The notes under the pieces are model-generated. The model ran no database searches and was not told the origin of the DNA. It saw only the letters and a list, made by a program, of their open reading frames with translations. A stretch of 64,000 nucleotides of DNA from Pseudobutyrivibrio xylanivorans (lineage in GTDB: Bacteria; Bacillota; Clostridia; Lachnospirales; Lachnospiraceae). The DNA lies in contig NZ_CP043028.1 of the NCBI RefSeq assembly GCF_008935055.1, positions 3,006,501-3,070,500 on the forward strand, in the 5' to 3' direction. How positions within the stretch are numbered: position 1 is the first letter of the stretch; each line of letters begins with the position of its first letter. Of this stretch, positions 7,642 through 16,555 are shown in pieces. The translations under genes and the position numbers were made by a program.

Positions 7642-8475
7642 TTAATCCATTTCATCAAGCGCTACTCGCTCAATATGCATAGCAAGATAGCCGATTTCTG
7701 CCTCATGTATCTGCTTGTCCAAGCTTCTCCCAAGCTCTTGGCATATGCGTGTAGCGGCCTGAAATGAATTTGCGGCGGAGGCATTTATATAGTCATTCAT
7801 ATCAAGTTTGATTACCTCGCCTCTAATTGTACGTGCAATCATATAGCGAATATGATTGAGAAGCCTGTTATAGGACAATGACTGAGTATCAATTCTCTTG
7901 CCAGTTTCCTCTTCTACCATGCTCACGCACTGTCTCACAGCGTCGGCCATCTGCATGGCCTGAGACACAGCCTGATCCATGATTGAAGAATGAACATGAA
8001 GTGCTATATATCCAATCTCATCGTCAGAGATTGTAACACCAAGCCTGTCAGCAAGCATATCTCTTGCTGCCTCGGCCACCTTAAACTCGACATGGAAAAG
8101 AACTCTGATATCGTCCGTCAAGGGGTTTTTAAGCTGCTCATTACTCTTAATTCGCTTGACTGCAAATTCGATATGGTCTGCAAGAGGCAGCATAACATTT
8201 CTGTCGATAGTGTTAAATGCAGCCTCTGCGCCATCTAAAATTTCATTAGCAATTTCAAGATAAACAGGGTCGATGCTGGTGGCTAATTCCTTCTTATCTC
8301 CACGGTCTGTAGATTCCTTAAGGGAATACACTTTGTGCTCGTCAGTAACCTCGATTGTCTCGCTAATATGTTTTCCGAACCCAATCCCCTTGCCCATAAT
8401 CAGGTATTCCTGTGTTGTATTCTCAGGAATACCGATAAGAGCATTATGATTTAGAACCTTTTCGACTCTGTACAT
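7642..8475 (-). CDS. BglG/LicT-family PTS transcription antiterminator
   Basis: A 277-aa RNA-binding regulator. Residues 1-55 are the CAT domain (MYRVEKVLNHNALIG..., GKGIGFGKH), followed by two PTS regulation domains with the expected histidines (LPLADHIEFAVKR, IALHVH, LNHIRYM, GYLAMHIER). Such proteins bind a RAT hairpin in nascent mRNA and stop a terminator from forming, with activity set by PTS phosphorylation. It lies 20 bp downstream of the EIICBA gene, whose leader has a matching RAT/terminator switch, so a GlcT-like role at that leader is the natural reading. Confidence 0.9.
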   Translation of the reverse strand: MYRVEKVLNHNALIGIPENTTQEYLIMGKGIGFGKHISETIEVTDEHKVYSLKESTDRGDKKELATSIDPVYLEIANEILDGAEAAFNTIDRNVMLPLADHIEFAVKRIKSNEQLKNPLTDDIRVLFHVEFKVAEAARDMLADRLGVTISDDEIGYIALHVHSSIMDQAVSQAMQMADAVRQCVSMVEEETGKRIDTQSLSYNRLLNHIRYMIARTIRGEVIKLDMNDYINASAANSFQAATRICQELGRSLDKQIHEAEIGYLAMHIERVALDEMD

Positions 8476-8495
8476 CTAAGTGTTTCTCCTAATGA

Positions 8496-10619
8496 TTACT
8501 CGTAAAAATCAATTGCAAGTAAGTCATCGCCAGCGTTAATCTCGCCATTGCCTACGCGACGAAGCTTCTGATTGCTCTTAAGCTCTGTGCAAAGTACAGG
8601 AGTTGCTACTGAAGGAGCGTTCTTAGAGATGTAATCTAAGTCTGCCTCCATAAGTACATCACCCTTCTTAACCTTCTGTCCGTTTGTTACGTGAACATTG
8701 AAGCCTTCACCCTTAAGCTTAACTGTATCAATACCAAAGTGAAGAAGCATTGCTACATCGTCATCTGTCTTGAAACCGATTGCATGCTTTGTATCAAATA
8801 CGAATACAACTGTACCGTCTGCAGGAGCTACTACCTTTCCATCATTTGGAGTAACAACTGCACCATCGCCCATCATCTTCTGAGCGAAAACATCATCTGG
8901 AGTCTCTGCTAAATCAGCAGCTACACCAGTAATTGGGCTACCAAGGATAACTGTCTTAACAACCTTACCTGTTGGCTCGTTTGTTGCCTCAGCCTTAGTT
9001 TCCTCAACAACCGCATCATTTGCTCCATTGTATTCTACATTTGGAGCTGTTTCAAGATAATCTTCAAGGTTAGCCTTGATAATTGTAACGTGTGGTCCGT
9101 AAATAACCTGTACACCGTTACCCTTGTGAACTACACCAGAAGCACCTGTTGCCTTAAGCATAGCATCATTTACAAGCTCAGACTTGTGAACTGTAACACG
9201 AAGTCTTGTTGCACAGCAGTCAACATCAGAGATGTTTGCCTTACCACCAAGACCGTTGCAGATTTTCTCAGAAGTGTTGTCGTTCATAGACTCCTTCTTT
9301 GCGTTGTAGTCAGAACGTCTGTAAAGCTTAACCTCTTCATCAGCGTCACGACCTGGTGTCTTAAGATCGAACTTCTTGATAAGGAAGCTGAAAAGGAAAT
9401 AGTAAACTACGAAGTAACCTGCACCTACAACTGGTACCCATACCCATGATGTCATAGCGTTTCCAGGAAGAATACCGAATAGAATTAAATCGATGATACC
9501 GCCTGAGAATGTCATACCAACACCAACGCCAAGCATGTGCATGAACATATATGATGCACCAGCGAATACACAGTGGATACCGTAAAGAGCTGGAGCTACA
9601 AATAAGAATGTGAACTCGATTGGCTCTGTGATACCTGTAAGCATAGATGTAAGAGCTGCTGAAAGGAGAAGACCTCCAACTTCCTTCTTCTTCTCAGGAA
9701 GTGCGCATCTATACATAGCAAGAGCTGCACCTGGAAGACCAAGGATCATAAATGGGAACTTACCAGACATGAATCTAGTAGCTGATACTGCAAAGTGATC
9801 AATTGTGTTCTGTGCACCAAGCTGTGCAAAGAAGATGTTCTGTGCACCTTCGATAAGCTGACCATTAACCTCGAGTGTTCCACCGAGAGCTGTCTGCCAG
9901 AATGGAAGGTAGAATACGTGGTGAAGACCAAATGGAATAAGAAGTCTTTCCATAAGACCATATACCCATGTTCCAGCATAACCAGAAGCAAGAACAACAC
10001 CACCTACTGCGTAGATGCCCTGCTGTACGAATGGCCATACGAAGAACATTAAAATACCAACTGCTGTGTATACCAAACCAGAGATGATAGGAACGAATCT
10101 TGTACCACCGAAGAATGATAATACCTGTGGAAGCTGGATTTTGTAGAAACGATTGTGAAGTGAAGCAACACCAAGACCTACGATCATACCACCAAATACA
10201 CCCATCTGTAATGAAGTGATACCGCAAACTGATGTTGTTGCACCATCAAGCATTGCCTCTGCTCCGCCATTGATTGTAATCATAGCACCGATTGAAGCAT
10301 GCATGATTAAGAAAGCGATTGCTGCAGCGAGTGCTGCTACTTCTTTTTCTTTCTTTGCCATACCAATTGCTACACCAATAGCAAATATAATAGGCAAGTT
10401 AGCGAATACGATGTTACCAGCATCGTTCATAACTGTAAGAATAGCATTACCTGCTGTACCTGGTCCTAAAACACTTGTGAGATGGTAAGTCTCAAGCATA
10501 GTTGTGTTTGTGAATGAACCACCGATTCCGAGAAGCAAACCTGCTACTGGAAGGATTGCGATTGGAAGCATGAATGAGCGTCCAACTCGCTGCAATACTG
10601 CGAAAATTTTGTCTTTCAT
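8496..10619 (-). CDS. ptsG: PTS glucose-family EIICBA permease
   Basis: A 707-aa fused sugar transporter of the phosphotransferase system. The EIIC membrane domain covers roughly residues 1-420 with many hydrophobic helices and the conserved GITEPIEF motif. The EIIB domain carries the phospho-cysteine in DCCATRLR. The EIIA domain at the C-terminus carries the phospho-histidine in LLHFGIDT. All three are intact, so it can transport and phosphorylate a glucose-type sugar using HPr~P. N-acetylglucosamine is a possible alternative substrate within the Glc family. Expression is set by the RAT/terminator at 10701-10781, probably also by a cre-like site at 10834-10846. Confidence 0.92.
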   Translation of the reverse strand: MKDKIFAVLQRVGRSFMLPIAILPVAGLLLGIGGSFTNTTMLETYHLTSVLGPGTAGNAILTVMNDAGNIVFANLPIIFAIGVAIGMAKKEKEVAALAAAIAFLIMHASIGAMITINGGAEAMLDGATTSVCGITSLQMGVFGGMIVGLGVASLHNRFYKIQLPQVLSFFGGTRFVPIISGLVYTAVGILMFFVWPFVQQGIYAVGGVVLASGYAGTWVYGLMERLLIPFGLHHVFYLPFWQTALGGTLEVNGQLIEGAQNIFFAQLGAQNTIDHFAVSATRFMSGKFPFMILGLPGAALAMYRCALPEKKKEVGGLLLSAALTSMLTGITEPIEFTFLFVAPALYGIHCVFAGASYMFMHMLGVGVGMTFSGGIIDLILFGILPGNAMTSWVWVPVVGAGYFVVYYFLFSFLIKKFDLKTPGRDADEEVKLYRRSDYNAKKESMNDNTSEKICNGLGGKANISDVDCCATRLRVTVHKSELVNDAMLKATGASGVVHKGNGVQVIYGPHVTIIKANLEDYLETAPNVEYNGANDAVVEETKAEATNEPTGKVVKTVILGSPITGVAADLAETPDDVFAQKMMGDGAVVTPNDGKVVAPADGTVVFVFDTKHAIGFKTDDDVAMLLHFGIDTVKLKGEGFNVHVTNGQKVKKGDVLMEADLDYISKNAPSVATPVLCTELKSNQKLRRVGNGEINAGDDLLAIDFYE

Positions 10620-10700
10620 TTTGTTTTTCTCCTATACATAAAAATGTTTTTGCGTACTTATGTAAAAGCTGCTAAGTGTCTTTTTCTATATGATGGGTAT

Positions 10701-10754
10701 AAAAAAAGACACGAACCCTACATAAATACAGTTAGTTTATGCATAGTTCGTGCC
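10701..10754 (-). terminator. Leader terminator (attenuator) of ptsG
   Basis: Minus-strand GGCACGAAC (10746-10754) pairs with GTTCGTGTC (10708-10716) followed by seven T. The 5' half of the stem is also the 3' half of the RAT hairpin, so the two structures exclude each other. Confidence 0.9.
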
Positions 10755-10781
10755 TTGATTGGTTACAAGTTACACACTACG
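10742..10781 (-). promoter_or_regulatory. Ribonucleic antiterminator (RAT) of ptsG
   Basis: Minus-strand hairpin with outer stem CGTAGT/ACTATG, asymmetric internal loops, inner stem CTTG/CAAG and the family-like stretches GTGTGTAACTTG and CAAGGCACGAAC. It begins at the predicted transcription start and overlaps the terminator. The adjacent BglG/LicT-family protein is the expected ligand. Confidence 0.85.
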
Positions 10782-10787
10782 GATGAT

Positions 10788-10816
10788 AAGTTACCATGTT
10801 AAAACCCTTGTGTCAA
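10788..10816 (-). promoter_or_regulatory. Promoter of ptsG
   Basis: Minus-strand TTGACA (10811-10816), a 17-base spacer, TAACTT (10788-10793). It places the start of transcription near 10781, the first base of the RAT. Confidence 0.8.
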
Positions 10817-10833
10817 TAGGTTTCGTACATTTT

Positions 10834-10846
10834 CGTAAACGTTTAA
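10834..10846 (-). promoter_or_regulatory. cre-like (CcpA) site upstream of ptsG
   Basis: TTAAACGTTTACG, close to the cre consensus TGWAARCGYTWNCW and nearly palindromic, located 18 bases upstream of the -35. Catabolite control is inferred. Confidence 0.5.
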
Positions 10847-10913
10847 GTAACTTTTTTATTTTTATGCATACAGATGAATAAAAATGAGCACTAACTACCC
10901 TTAATTTCGCCCA

Positions 10914-10942
10914 TTGTATCCATTATCAAATCAAGTTATAAT
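10914..10942 (+). promoter_or_regulatory. Promoter of the 11047 gene pair
   Basis: TTGTAT (10914-10919), a 17-base spacer, TATAAT (10937-10942), about 105 bases upstream of the start codon. The leader between them shows no convincing hairpin. Confidence 0.65.
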
Positions 10943-11046
10943 GTATAACGTAAGCGATGTTTGCACCAATGTCCAAAAAAGACCGAGCTCAGCGTTCATT
11001 GCGCAAAGTAGCATTTGTTAATTGTTGAAAAGAAATTGGAGGGAAT

Positions 11047-11709
11047 ATGATTAACATTACAGATGACGAGAAAAAAGTGCTGTCTGGAATAACCTTCCAC
11101 ACAGAGGAAATTGAAAACGGAAATCTTTGCGACACAGACATTGCTTTGCTATACGAAATGCGTCTGGTGGACAATTATCTAAAGGATAAATATCCAACCT
11201 TCACCTTTGAAATTACAGGCTGCGAACCAAAGGACGGTACTGTCCGCACCTACGATGAGTGGTACTACACAGTGGAAGGCATCAACAGAGACTCTGCATT
11301 TATCGCCATGGCAGATGGTGATGATGCCGATTTAAAAATAAAGGATGACTTTTATGGTGAGGTCATAAGGGAGGATATAAAAAAGGAGCTTGAAAAAATT
11401 TTAGAATCCGCGGGCATTCCTGTTATTGATGTAAATGTTTCATTTTGGGAATATCTAGGCAATGAATTTGACGGAGAACTCTCTCCTATAAATGTCCTTC
11501 ATGGAAAGCTTCCAACTGGAAATGATTTTAAGATCTTTTTGGATGATACAAAGCTTTCTGACAAGGACTACAAAAAGGTAGTGGCTGATATCAAGAATTG
11601 TCTTAAGACAGAAGGTGTTCACGGAGACATCTATATAGTAGTTCTAAAAAATGCTGAGGCAGATTACGCAAGAGACCGACTTTTTTCCGATAGTTTTATC
11701 ATTGAATAG
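11047..11709 (+). CDS. Uncharacterised 220-aa cytoplasmic protein
   Basis: I do not recognise a family. The protein is acidic and soluble, without signal peptide or membrane segments. The middle part (DEWYYTVEGINRD, then a helical EVIREDIKKELEKI stretch) could be an alpha/beta fold. The start has GGAGGG six bases upstream. It is followed after 14 bp by the DUF2974 hydrolase gene on the same strand, so the two are probably one operon and may act together. Confidence 0.75.
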   Translation: MINITDDEKKVLSGITFHTEEIENGNLCDTDIALLYEMRLVDNYLKDKYPTFTFEITGCEPKDGTVRTYDEWYYTVEGINRDSAFIAMADGDDADLKIKDDFYGEVIREDIKKELEKILESAGIPVIDVNVSFWEYLGNEFDGELSPINVLHGKLPTGNDFKIFLDDTKLSDKDYKKVVADIKNCLKTEGVHGDIYIVVLKNAEADYARDRLFSDSFIIE

Positions 11710-11723
11710 ATGAGGTATATTGT

Positions 11724-13052
11724 ATGGAAAATAATCTTTCTAGCAACCTTTCAAGTAACCTTTCGATAGAAGAAATCGTGCTCATCAACAACCTGCTTTA
11801 CTGTGAAAATCTAGGTGGACCAAAGGGTACATTTCTGTCTACAAGCCAGGAATCCAGAACAATTGGTGACTATATCGATGGTGTGCTTCATAATGCCGCC
11901 AAAATTGAGAATGATAAAGAATACAGCACAGGTGTAACTGGCGCTGAATACAAGCAAATCATGTGGTCTATAAGACCAAACGAGCATCTGAAGAATATTA
12001 TTATCCTCCAGGTCCACTATGAAAGTGACTGTGCCGGTGGCGGACGAAGTGCTCTTCTGTACGACCCTGTTGGAAATGAAGCAATTGTTGCCTTTAAGGG
12101 CACCCAAAGCGATGCCGAGTGGATTGACAATGTTTCCGGATTATATCAGGTTCCGACAGCATTTCAGACTAACGCATTAAACTGGTTCCGTTCGCTTGAT
12201 TTGGAGGGCTACGATACAATCACTGTCACTGGCCATTCAAAGGGTGGCAACAAGGCCAAATTCATCACTCTTATGGATAATCGGGTGGACAACTGCTTCT
12301 CCTTCGACGGGCAAGGCTTTTCTGATGAATTCATCAAGAAATACGCTCACCAAATTATTATGAATCAAAAGAAAATCCTAAATATTATAGAAGAAAGTGA
12401 TTTTGTAAATATTCTGCTAAACGATGTTGGTAAAAAGCAGTTTTATCTTGGAACAAACTGTGGAAGGCTTGGCTTTGCGGAGAATCACTGTGCAAATGCT
12501 GTGGTATTTTATGATGATATTGGCGGAATGTCTGTATGGCCTGCTCCTGCTCAGGATAAGAAAATGTCCGATTTGGATGTGATGCTTAACAGCTTTATAC
12601 GCTCTATACGCATGACTACAAGAGAAAAGGTTGCGAACATGCTTGGCAGCCTAATCGTAAATGCCAAAGGCGGTGACACCGACAAGCTTGTGTACACACT
12701 CTCTGACGAGCGTTATTCAGACAGTGCAGCTCAGCTAACAGCCTACATTTTCAAATACAAAAACAAGAAGCCTCAGATGGTGGAATCCGTAAAGGAAATC
12801 ATGGAGCAAAACGGCTTCAACACCAGCATGGTTGGAATCATTGACTTCGTAACTAATCACTCATTACTTATGCGCCTCATAGGCAAACGCCCTAAGCTGG
12901 TACTGCTAATCCTCCATCTAAAGCACTCACCAGAAAATATGATAAGCTTCCTGCAGCGCCACACGGAGCTCTTCGCCCTATTAGTCGAAATCTCCCGCAA
13001 GATGCAACGCATCTCCCTACGCTACAGCGGCGAGGATATGCGGGTTGGCTAG
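11724..13052 (+). CDS. DUF2974 (Mbeg1-like) alpha/beta hydrolase
   Basis: A 442-aa protein related to the lipase-3-like DUF2974 family of Firmicutes. The N-terminal half has the hydrolase core: VAFKGT strand motif, then the nucleophile elbow GHSKGG around residue 172 with Ser as likely nucleophile. The C-terminal third is helical and unrelated to known enzymes. No signal peptide is seen, so it is predicted to be cytoplasmic, and its substrate is unknown. It is cotranscribed with the 220-aa protein upstream and is followed by a symmetric terminator. Confidence 0.8.
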   Translation: MENNLSSNLSSNLSIEEIVLINNLLYCENLGGPKGTFLSTSQESRTIGDYIDGVLHNAAKIENDKEYSTGVTGAEYKQIMWSIRPNEHLKNIIILQVHYESDCAGGGRSALLYDPVGNEAIVAFKGTQSDAEWIDNVSGLYQVPTAFQTNALNWFRSLDLEGYDTITVTGHSKGGNKAKFITLMDNRVDNCFSFDGQGFSDEFIKKYAHQIIMNQKKILNIIEESDFVNILLNDVGKKQFYLGTNCGRLGFAENHCANAVVFYDDIGGMSVWPAPAQDKKMSDLDVMLNSFIRSIRMTTREKVANMLGSLIVNAKGGDTDKLVYTLSDERYSDSAAQLTAYIFKYKNKKPQMVESVKEIMEQNGFNTSMVGIIDFVTNHSLLMRLIGKRPKLVLLILHLKHSPENMISFLQRHTELFALLVEISRKMQRISLRYSGEDMRVG

Positions 13053-13062
13053 CGATGTGAAA

Positions 13063-13088
13063 AAGGGACTGGCAATTGCCAGTCCCTT
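13063..13088. terminator. Bidirectional terminator between convergent genes
   Basis: A perfect 26-bp palindrome centred on GGCAATTGCC, with AAAA on one flank and TT on the other, 10 bp after the DUF2974 stop and 14 bp from the stop of the minus-strand gene. Confidence 0.85.
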
Positions 13089-13102
13089 ACTAATATCATA
13101 TT

Positions 13103-13525
13103 CTATGCAAGAAGCTTTTCTACAAACTCTGTGCCCTGCTCAGTGCACATGCCACATGTGTGTGCAATGATTCTGTTGAGCTCGCTCTGCTCATCTGGGC
13201 GTCCTTCAAATACTGTACCATTGAAATTACGGCCTACAGCTGAAGAAACGATCTTATATTTTGTAGTAAGCTGTGTGTATTTGTCGTAGGTTCCAAAGAC
13301 CTGAAGACCTGCGAACAAATCACCTATAGCAGCATAATTCTTATCCTTAACATACTCCGCAATCTTTGTGCAAATCAAAGAATCTGCATAACTGTTATCA
13401 GTGCCATATCTATGTATAAATTCAAGGAAATTCTGCCCAAGTGTAAGAAGGAAATCCTCCTCCTTTGATCCGCTGAGCTGTTGCTGCATCATTCCTATTT
13501 TTCTTCTAGTACGAACTGTTATCAT
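13103..13525 (-). CDS. Uncharacterised 140-aa protein
   Basis: No family recognised. The protein is helical, begins with the basic stretch MITVRTRRKIGMMQQQ and carries two cysteines close together (HTCGMC) near the C-terminus. There is no signal peptide or membrane segment. The start has GGAGAG upstream. It is monocistronic, convergent with the DUF2974 gene and divergent from the radical SAM gene. Confidence 0.7.
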   Translation of the reverse strand: MITVRTRRKIGMMQQQLSGSKEEDFLLTLGQNFLEFIHRYGTDNSYADSLICTKIAEYVKDKNYAAIGDLFAGLQVFGTYDKYTQLTTKYKIVSSAVGRNFNGTVFEGRPDEQSELNRIIAHTCGMCTEQGTEFVEKLLA

Positions 13526-13654
13526 AGTATCTCTCCTCAGTACTCATCCGTTATCAAAACTACATTTTTCACAAAGACCCGACAATCATATAACAATTAT
13601 TCGTAGCTGTCAATCACTTTCTTAATTATAACACATCTGTGTTATACTTGTTCC

Positions 13655-14560
13655 ATGGAATACATTTCACTATCAGATTATTTAAAAAATAAATACGGTA
13701 CAAAGGTATACAAGCTCTCTCTCACCAGCGGCTGCACCTGCCCAAACAGGGACGGTACTATCAGTACTGGTGGCTGTATCTTCTGCTCTGAAGGTGGCTC
13801 TGGAGACTTTGCTGCCAAGGGTATGAATCTTGCTGAGCAAATTTGTTATGCCAGAGAGCTTGTTGATAAAAAGATTTCCTCGAAGATTCCACTCGAAGAA
13901 CGGAAATATATTGCCTACTTCCAATCCTTCACCAATACCTACGGTGATCAGGAAAGATTAATGCGCCTTTTTTCTGAAGTGCTATCTTATCCTGAGATTG
14001 TAGGGCTTTCTATCGGTACACGTCCAGATTGCCTTTCAGATGAGATGATTGAGCACCTTTCCAAGCTGAACTTAGAAAAAGAGGTTTGGGTTGAGCTTGG
14101 TCTGCAAACCATTCACGAAAACACTTCAACGCTTATCAACCGAGGCTACCTGCTTCAAGTGTTTGAGGATGCATACAAAAGACTCACCGACGCAGGGCTA
14201 AAAGTAGTAGTTCATGTTATTCTTGGCCTGCCTGGTGAATCAAAGTCAGACATCATAGATACGATTGATTACCTGGCGAAGCTAACGCCCAGGTTGTTTG
14301 GCGTAAAGCTTCAATTGCTTCATATCTTAATGGGTACAAAGCTTGCTGATATGTATCAATCGCAACCATTTCATATTTACGAACTGGATGAATATTGTGA
14401 GCTTGTCTGTGAGTGCCTACGTCATCTTCCACCTGAGACTGTTGTTCATCGCCTCACTGGTGATGGTCCTAAAAGACTTCTCATTGCCCCTCTTTGGTCC
14501 GGAAATAAAAAGGTTGTAATGAACACAATGCGGGAGGCTATTAAAAAAGCACATCGCTAA
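13655..14560 (+). CDS. Radical SAM protein, TIGR01212/YhcC family
   Basis: A 301-aa radical S-adenosylmethionine protein. The cluster-binding cysteines are C29, C41 and C44 (CPNRDGT then GGCIFC), typical of the YhcC/TIGR01212 group rather than the CxxxCxxC norm. Conserved family stretches follow: AYFQSFTNTY, SIGTRPDCL, WVELGLQT, HVILGLPGE and VHRLTGDGP. The substrate of the family is not established. Its last 20 bases overlap the end of cobD on the other strand, with no terminator between them. Confidence 0.88.
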   Translation: MEYISLSDYLKNKYGTKVYKLSLTSGCTCPNRDGTISTGGCIFCSEGGSGDFAAKGMNLAEQICYARELVDKKISSKIPLEERKYIAYFQSFTNTYGDQERLMRLFSEVLSYPEIVGLSIGTRPDCLSDEMIEHLSKLNLEKEVWVELGLQTIHENTSTLINRGYLLQVFEDAYKRLTDAGLKVVVHVILGLPGESKSDIIDTIDYLAKLTPRLFGVKLQLLHILMGTKLADMYQSQPFHIYELDEYCELVCECLRHLPPETVVHRLTGDGPKRLLIAPLWSGNKKVVMNTMREAIKKAHR

Positions 14561-15581
14561 GTGCAGAAATCAATCCCTCATTTTCATTGTGCTGTTTAAC
14601 TGCAATTCTATAGAAGCCCTTAGCTAAGCCTTCATAGTCCGAACAGTCACGAATTAGAATTCTATATTCTAAAAGCTGCTGCTTTAATTCAAAATTATTG
14701 CATTTGAATAGAAGAAAATTAGCATCAGAGCCATAAACCTTCACACCAAGTTTCTTCATCTCATGAGTCAGGAAGTAGCGCTCCTCTTCAACAACCTTCA
14801 CTGATTTTTCAAGATACTCATGATGCTTTAGGCACTCCACTCCTGCCATCTGCGCAAAGATGGAAAGGTTCCATTCTGGAAGATGTGACTTCAACTGATC
14901 TGCCATTGCCTCCTTGGAGCAAATTGCATAGCCAATGCGAACTCCAGGAATCGCAAAGGACTTAGTGAAAGCCCTAAGCGCTATAACAGATTTATGACTC
15001 TGAATATCCTGTATAACTGAACGCTGCATATCTTTTCCTGTTAGTGGTAAAAAGCACTCATCAACCACAAGGACTGCGCCAGTTTTATCACAGGTTTCTA
15101 TAATATCATCAAGCAAATCCTTATCTATCAACTTACCATTTGGATTGTTAGGGTTGGTAAGGAAAACCAGCTCTGGCTTCTCTACTATTATCCGCTCCAC
15201 AAAATCATGATGAAGTTCAAAATCGTTTTCTTCTGAAAGATGATAATACAAAAGCTTGCATTTTGGATTCACGCCTTTCAAGCATGTTTCATAACCCGAA
15301 AAGCAAGGCGCCACTAAAAGAGCCCTCTTTGGATTTATGGCATGACAAATCGCCATAATAATCTCCGATGCTCCGTTGCCATAAACAATCGTTTGCTCAC
15401 TCACATCAAATAAAGCTGCCGTATCACCTACCAGTGCTTCATGAACAATGTCAGGGTACTTATTGGCATGAAGCGCCGCCTCAGTTAAAACCCATTGCAC
15501 CTCATCTGGCACTCCCAACGGATTAATGTTTACTGAGAAATCAGAAACTATGCTATTTCTATAAATATCACCACCATGCAT
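14541..15581 (-). CDS. cobD: CobD-type L-threonine-O-3-phosphate decarboxylase
   Basis: A 346-aa fold-type I PLP aminotransferase-like enzyme with NPNNPNG, VDECF and the PLP lysine in AFTKSFAIPG. The family includes histidinol-phosphate aminotransferase, but the position at the end of a cobalamin operon and the N-terminus HGGDIYRN point to CobD, which makes (R)-1-amino-2-propanol phosphate for the nucleotide loop. The ATG has GAGG seven bases upstream and lies 34 bp inside the end of cbiB. It is the last gene of the operon and is convergent with the radical SAM gene. Confidence 0.88.
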   Translation of the reverse strand: MHGGDIYRNSIVSDFSVNINPLGVPDEVQWVLTEAALHANKYPDIVHEALVGDTAALFDVSEQTIVYGNGASEIIMAICHAINPKRALLVAPCFSGYETCLKGVNPKCKLLYYHLSEENDFELHHDFVERIIVEKPELVFLTNPNNPNGKLIDKDLLDDIIETCDKTGAVLVVDECFLPLTGKDMQRSVIQDIQSHKSVIALRAFTKSFAIPGVRIGYAICSKEAMADQLKSHLPEWNLSIFAQMAGVECLKHHEYLEKSVKVVEEERYFLTHEMKKLGVKVYGSDANFLLFKCNNFELKQQLLEYRILIRDCSDYEGLAKGFYRIAVKQHNENEGLISALSDVLF

Positions 15582-16555
15582 ATCAAAACCTCAAAAATTA
15601 TTTCTGTCGCAAACATCAAAATATTTGCACGTTTTATATCTTCATCCGAGATTGGTCGCAGCCTATCTCCGATATACTTCTTCTCCACTACTTTTCCGAA
15701 GTAGCTTGCTGGGCCGGCAAGCTGAAGTCCCAAAGCTCCTGCACATACACTTTCAGTTTGTGCGGAGTTTGGACTGGCATGATTAAACCGGTCTCTTTTG
15801 AAAATCCTATAGGCATTCCTCATGCTATAATCTTTTCCAAGAAATGCGCAGGCCAAAATCATAAGCCAAGCACTTATTCGTGCTGGTACAAAATTTACAA
15901 TATCATCGAGCTTTGCTGCTGCTCTTCCAAAATCCATGTACTTGTCATTTTTGTAACCTACCATGGAATCCATGGTGTTTATAGCCTTGTAGGCGATGCC
16001 AAGCACTGGGCCACCGATTGCCAGATATAAAAGAGGTGCAATGACGCCATCAGAAGTATTCTCCGCAACTGTCTCAACTGCCGCCTTAATCACTCCATCT
16101 TCATCAAGACTTGCTGTATCTCGGCCCACAATCATGGACACAGCACGTCTGCCTGCCTCAAGCCCTTCTTCTTTGAGAGCCGTGTACACCTTCATACTCT
16201 CGGTGTAGAGGCTTTTTGCAGCAATACAATAGTATGTAATCACTGCTTCAATTATAATTCCAAATATTGAATTTAATGTGTATGCGAAATAAAGAATAAG
16301 AAAACATATTCCCACTGATATCGTAATTACGATAATTACCATCAGAAGTCCCAGCCTTCTTTTTCTTGCAAAAACAGTCTCAATATCAAGGCTTCTGTCT
16401 GCCACCTCCAGAAACTGCTTAGATAAAAATGATATTAAATTTCCTATCCATCTGATTGGATGTGGCCAGCCTATTGGATCACCTAGTAAAAGATCCAGGA
16501 CGAAGCCCGCTAAAAATGCTGTCATGTGATAAATCAAAAGTGTATCCCTCGCCAT
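15548..16555 (-). CDS. cbiB: CbiB adenosylcobinamide-phosphate synthase
   Basis: A 335-aa integral membrane enzyme that attaches aminopropanol phosphate to adenosylcobyric acid. Visible family marks are DLLLGDPIGWPHPIRWIG near the N-terminus, AENTSDGVIAPLLY, NTMDSMVGYKNDKY and a final membrane helix. About five hydrophobic segments are seen. The ATG at 16555 overlaps cobC by 77 bp. A TTG at 16537 preceded by GAGGG, or the ATG at 16525, are alternative starts closer to the usual N-terminus. Confidence 0.9.
   Translation of the reverse strand: MARDTLLIYHMTAFLAGFVLDLLLGDPIGWPHPIRWIGNLISFLSKQFLEVADRSLDIETVFARKRRLGLLMVIIVITISVGICFLILYFAYTLNSIFGIIIEAVITYYCIAAKSLYTESMKVYTALKEEGLEAGRRAVSMIVGRDTASLDEDGVIKAAVETVAENTSDGVIAPLLYLAIGGPVLGIAYKAINTMDSMVGYKNDKYMDFGRAAAKLDDIVNFVPARISAWLMILACAFLGKDYSMRNAYRIFKRDRFNHASPNSAQTESVCAGALGLQLAGPASYFGKVVEKKYIGDRLRPISDEDIKRANILMFATEIIFEVLICMVVIFIEIA

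Noticed and set aside
10969..11028. 19-codon ORF (MSKKDRAQRS...) in the leader of the 11047 gene, as a possible leader peptide
   Set aside because: No ribosome binding site and no associated attenuator hairpin.
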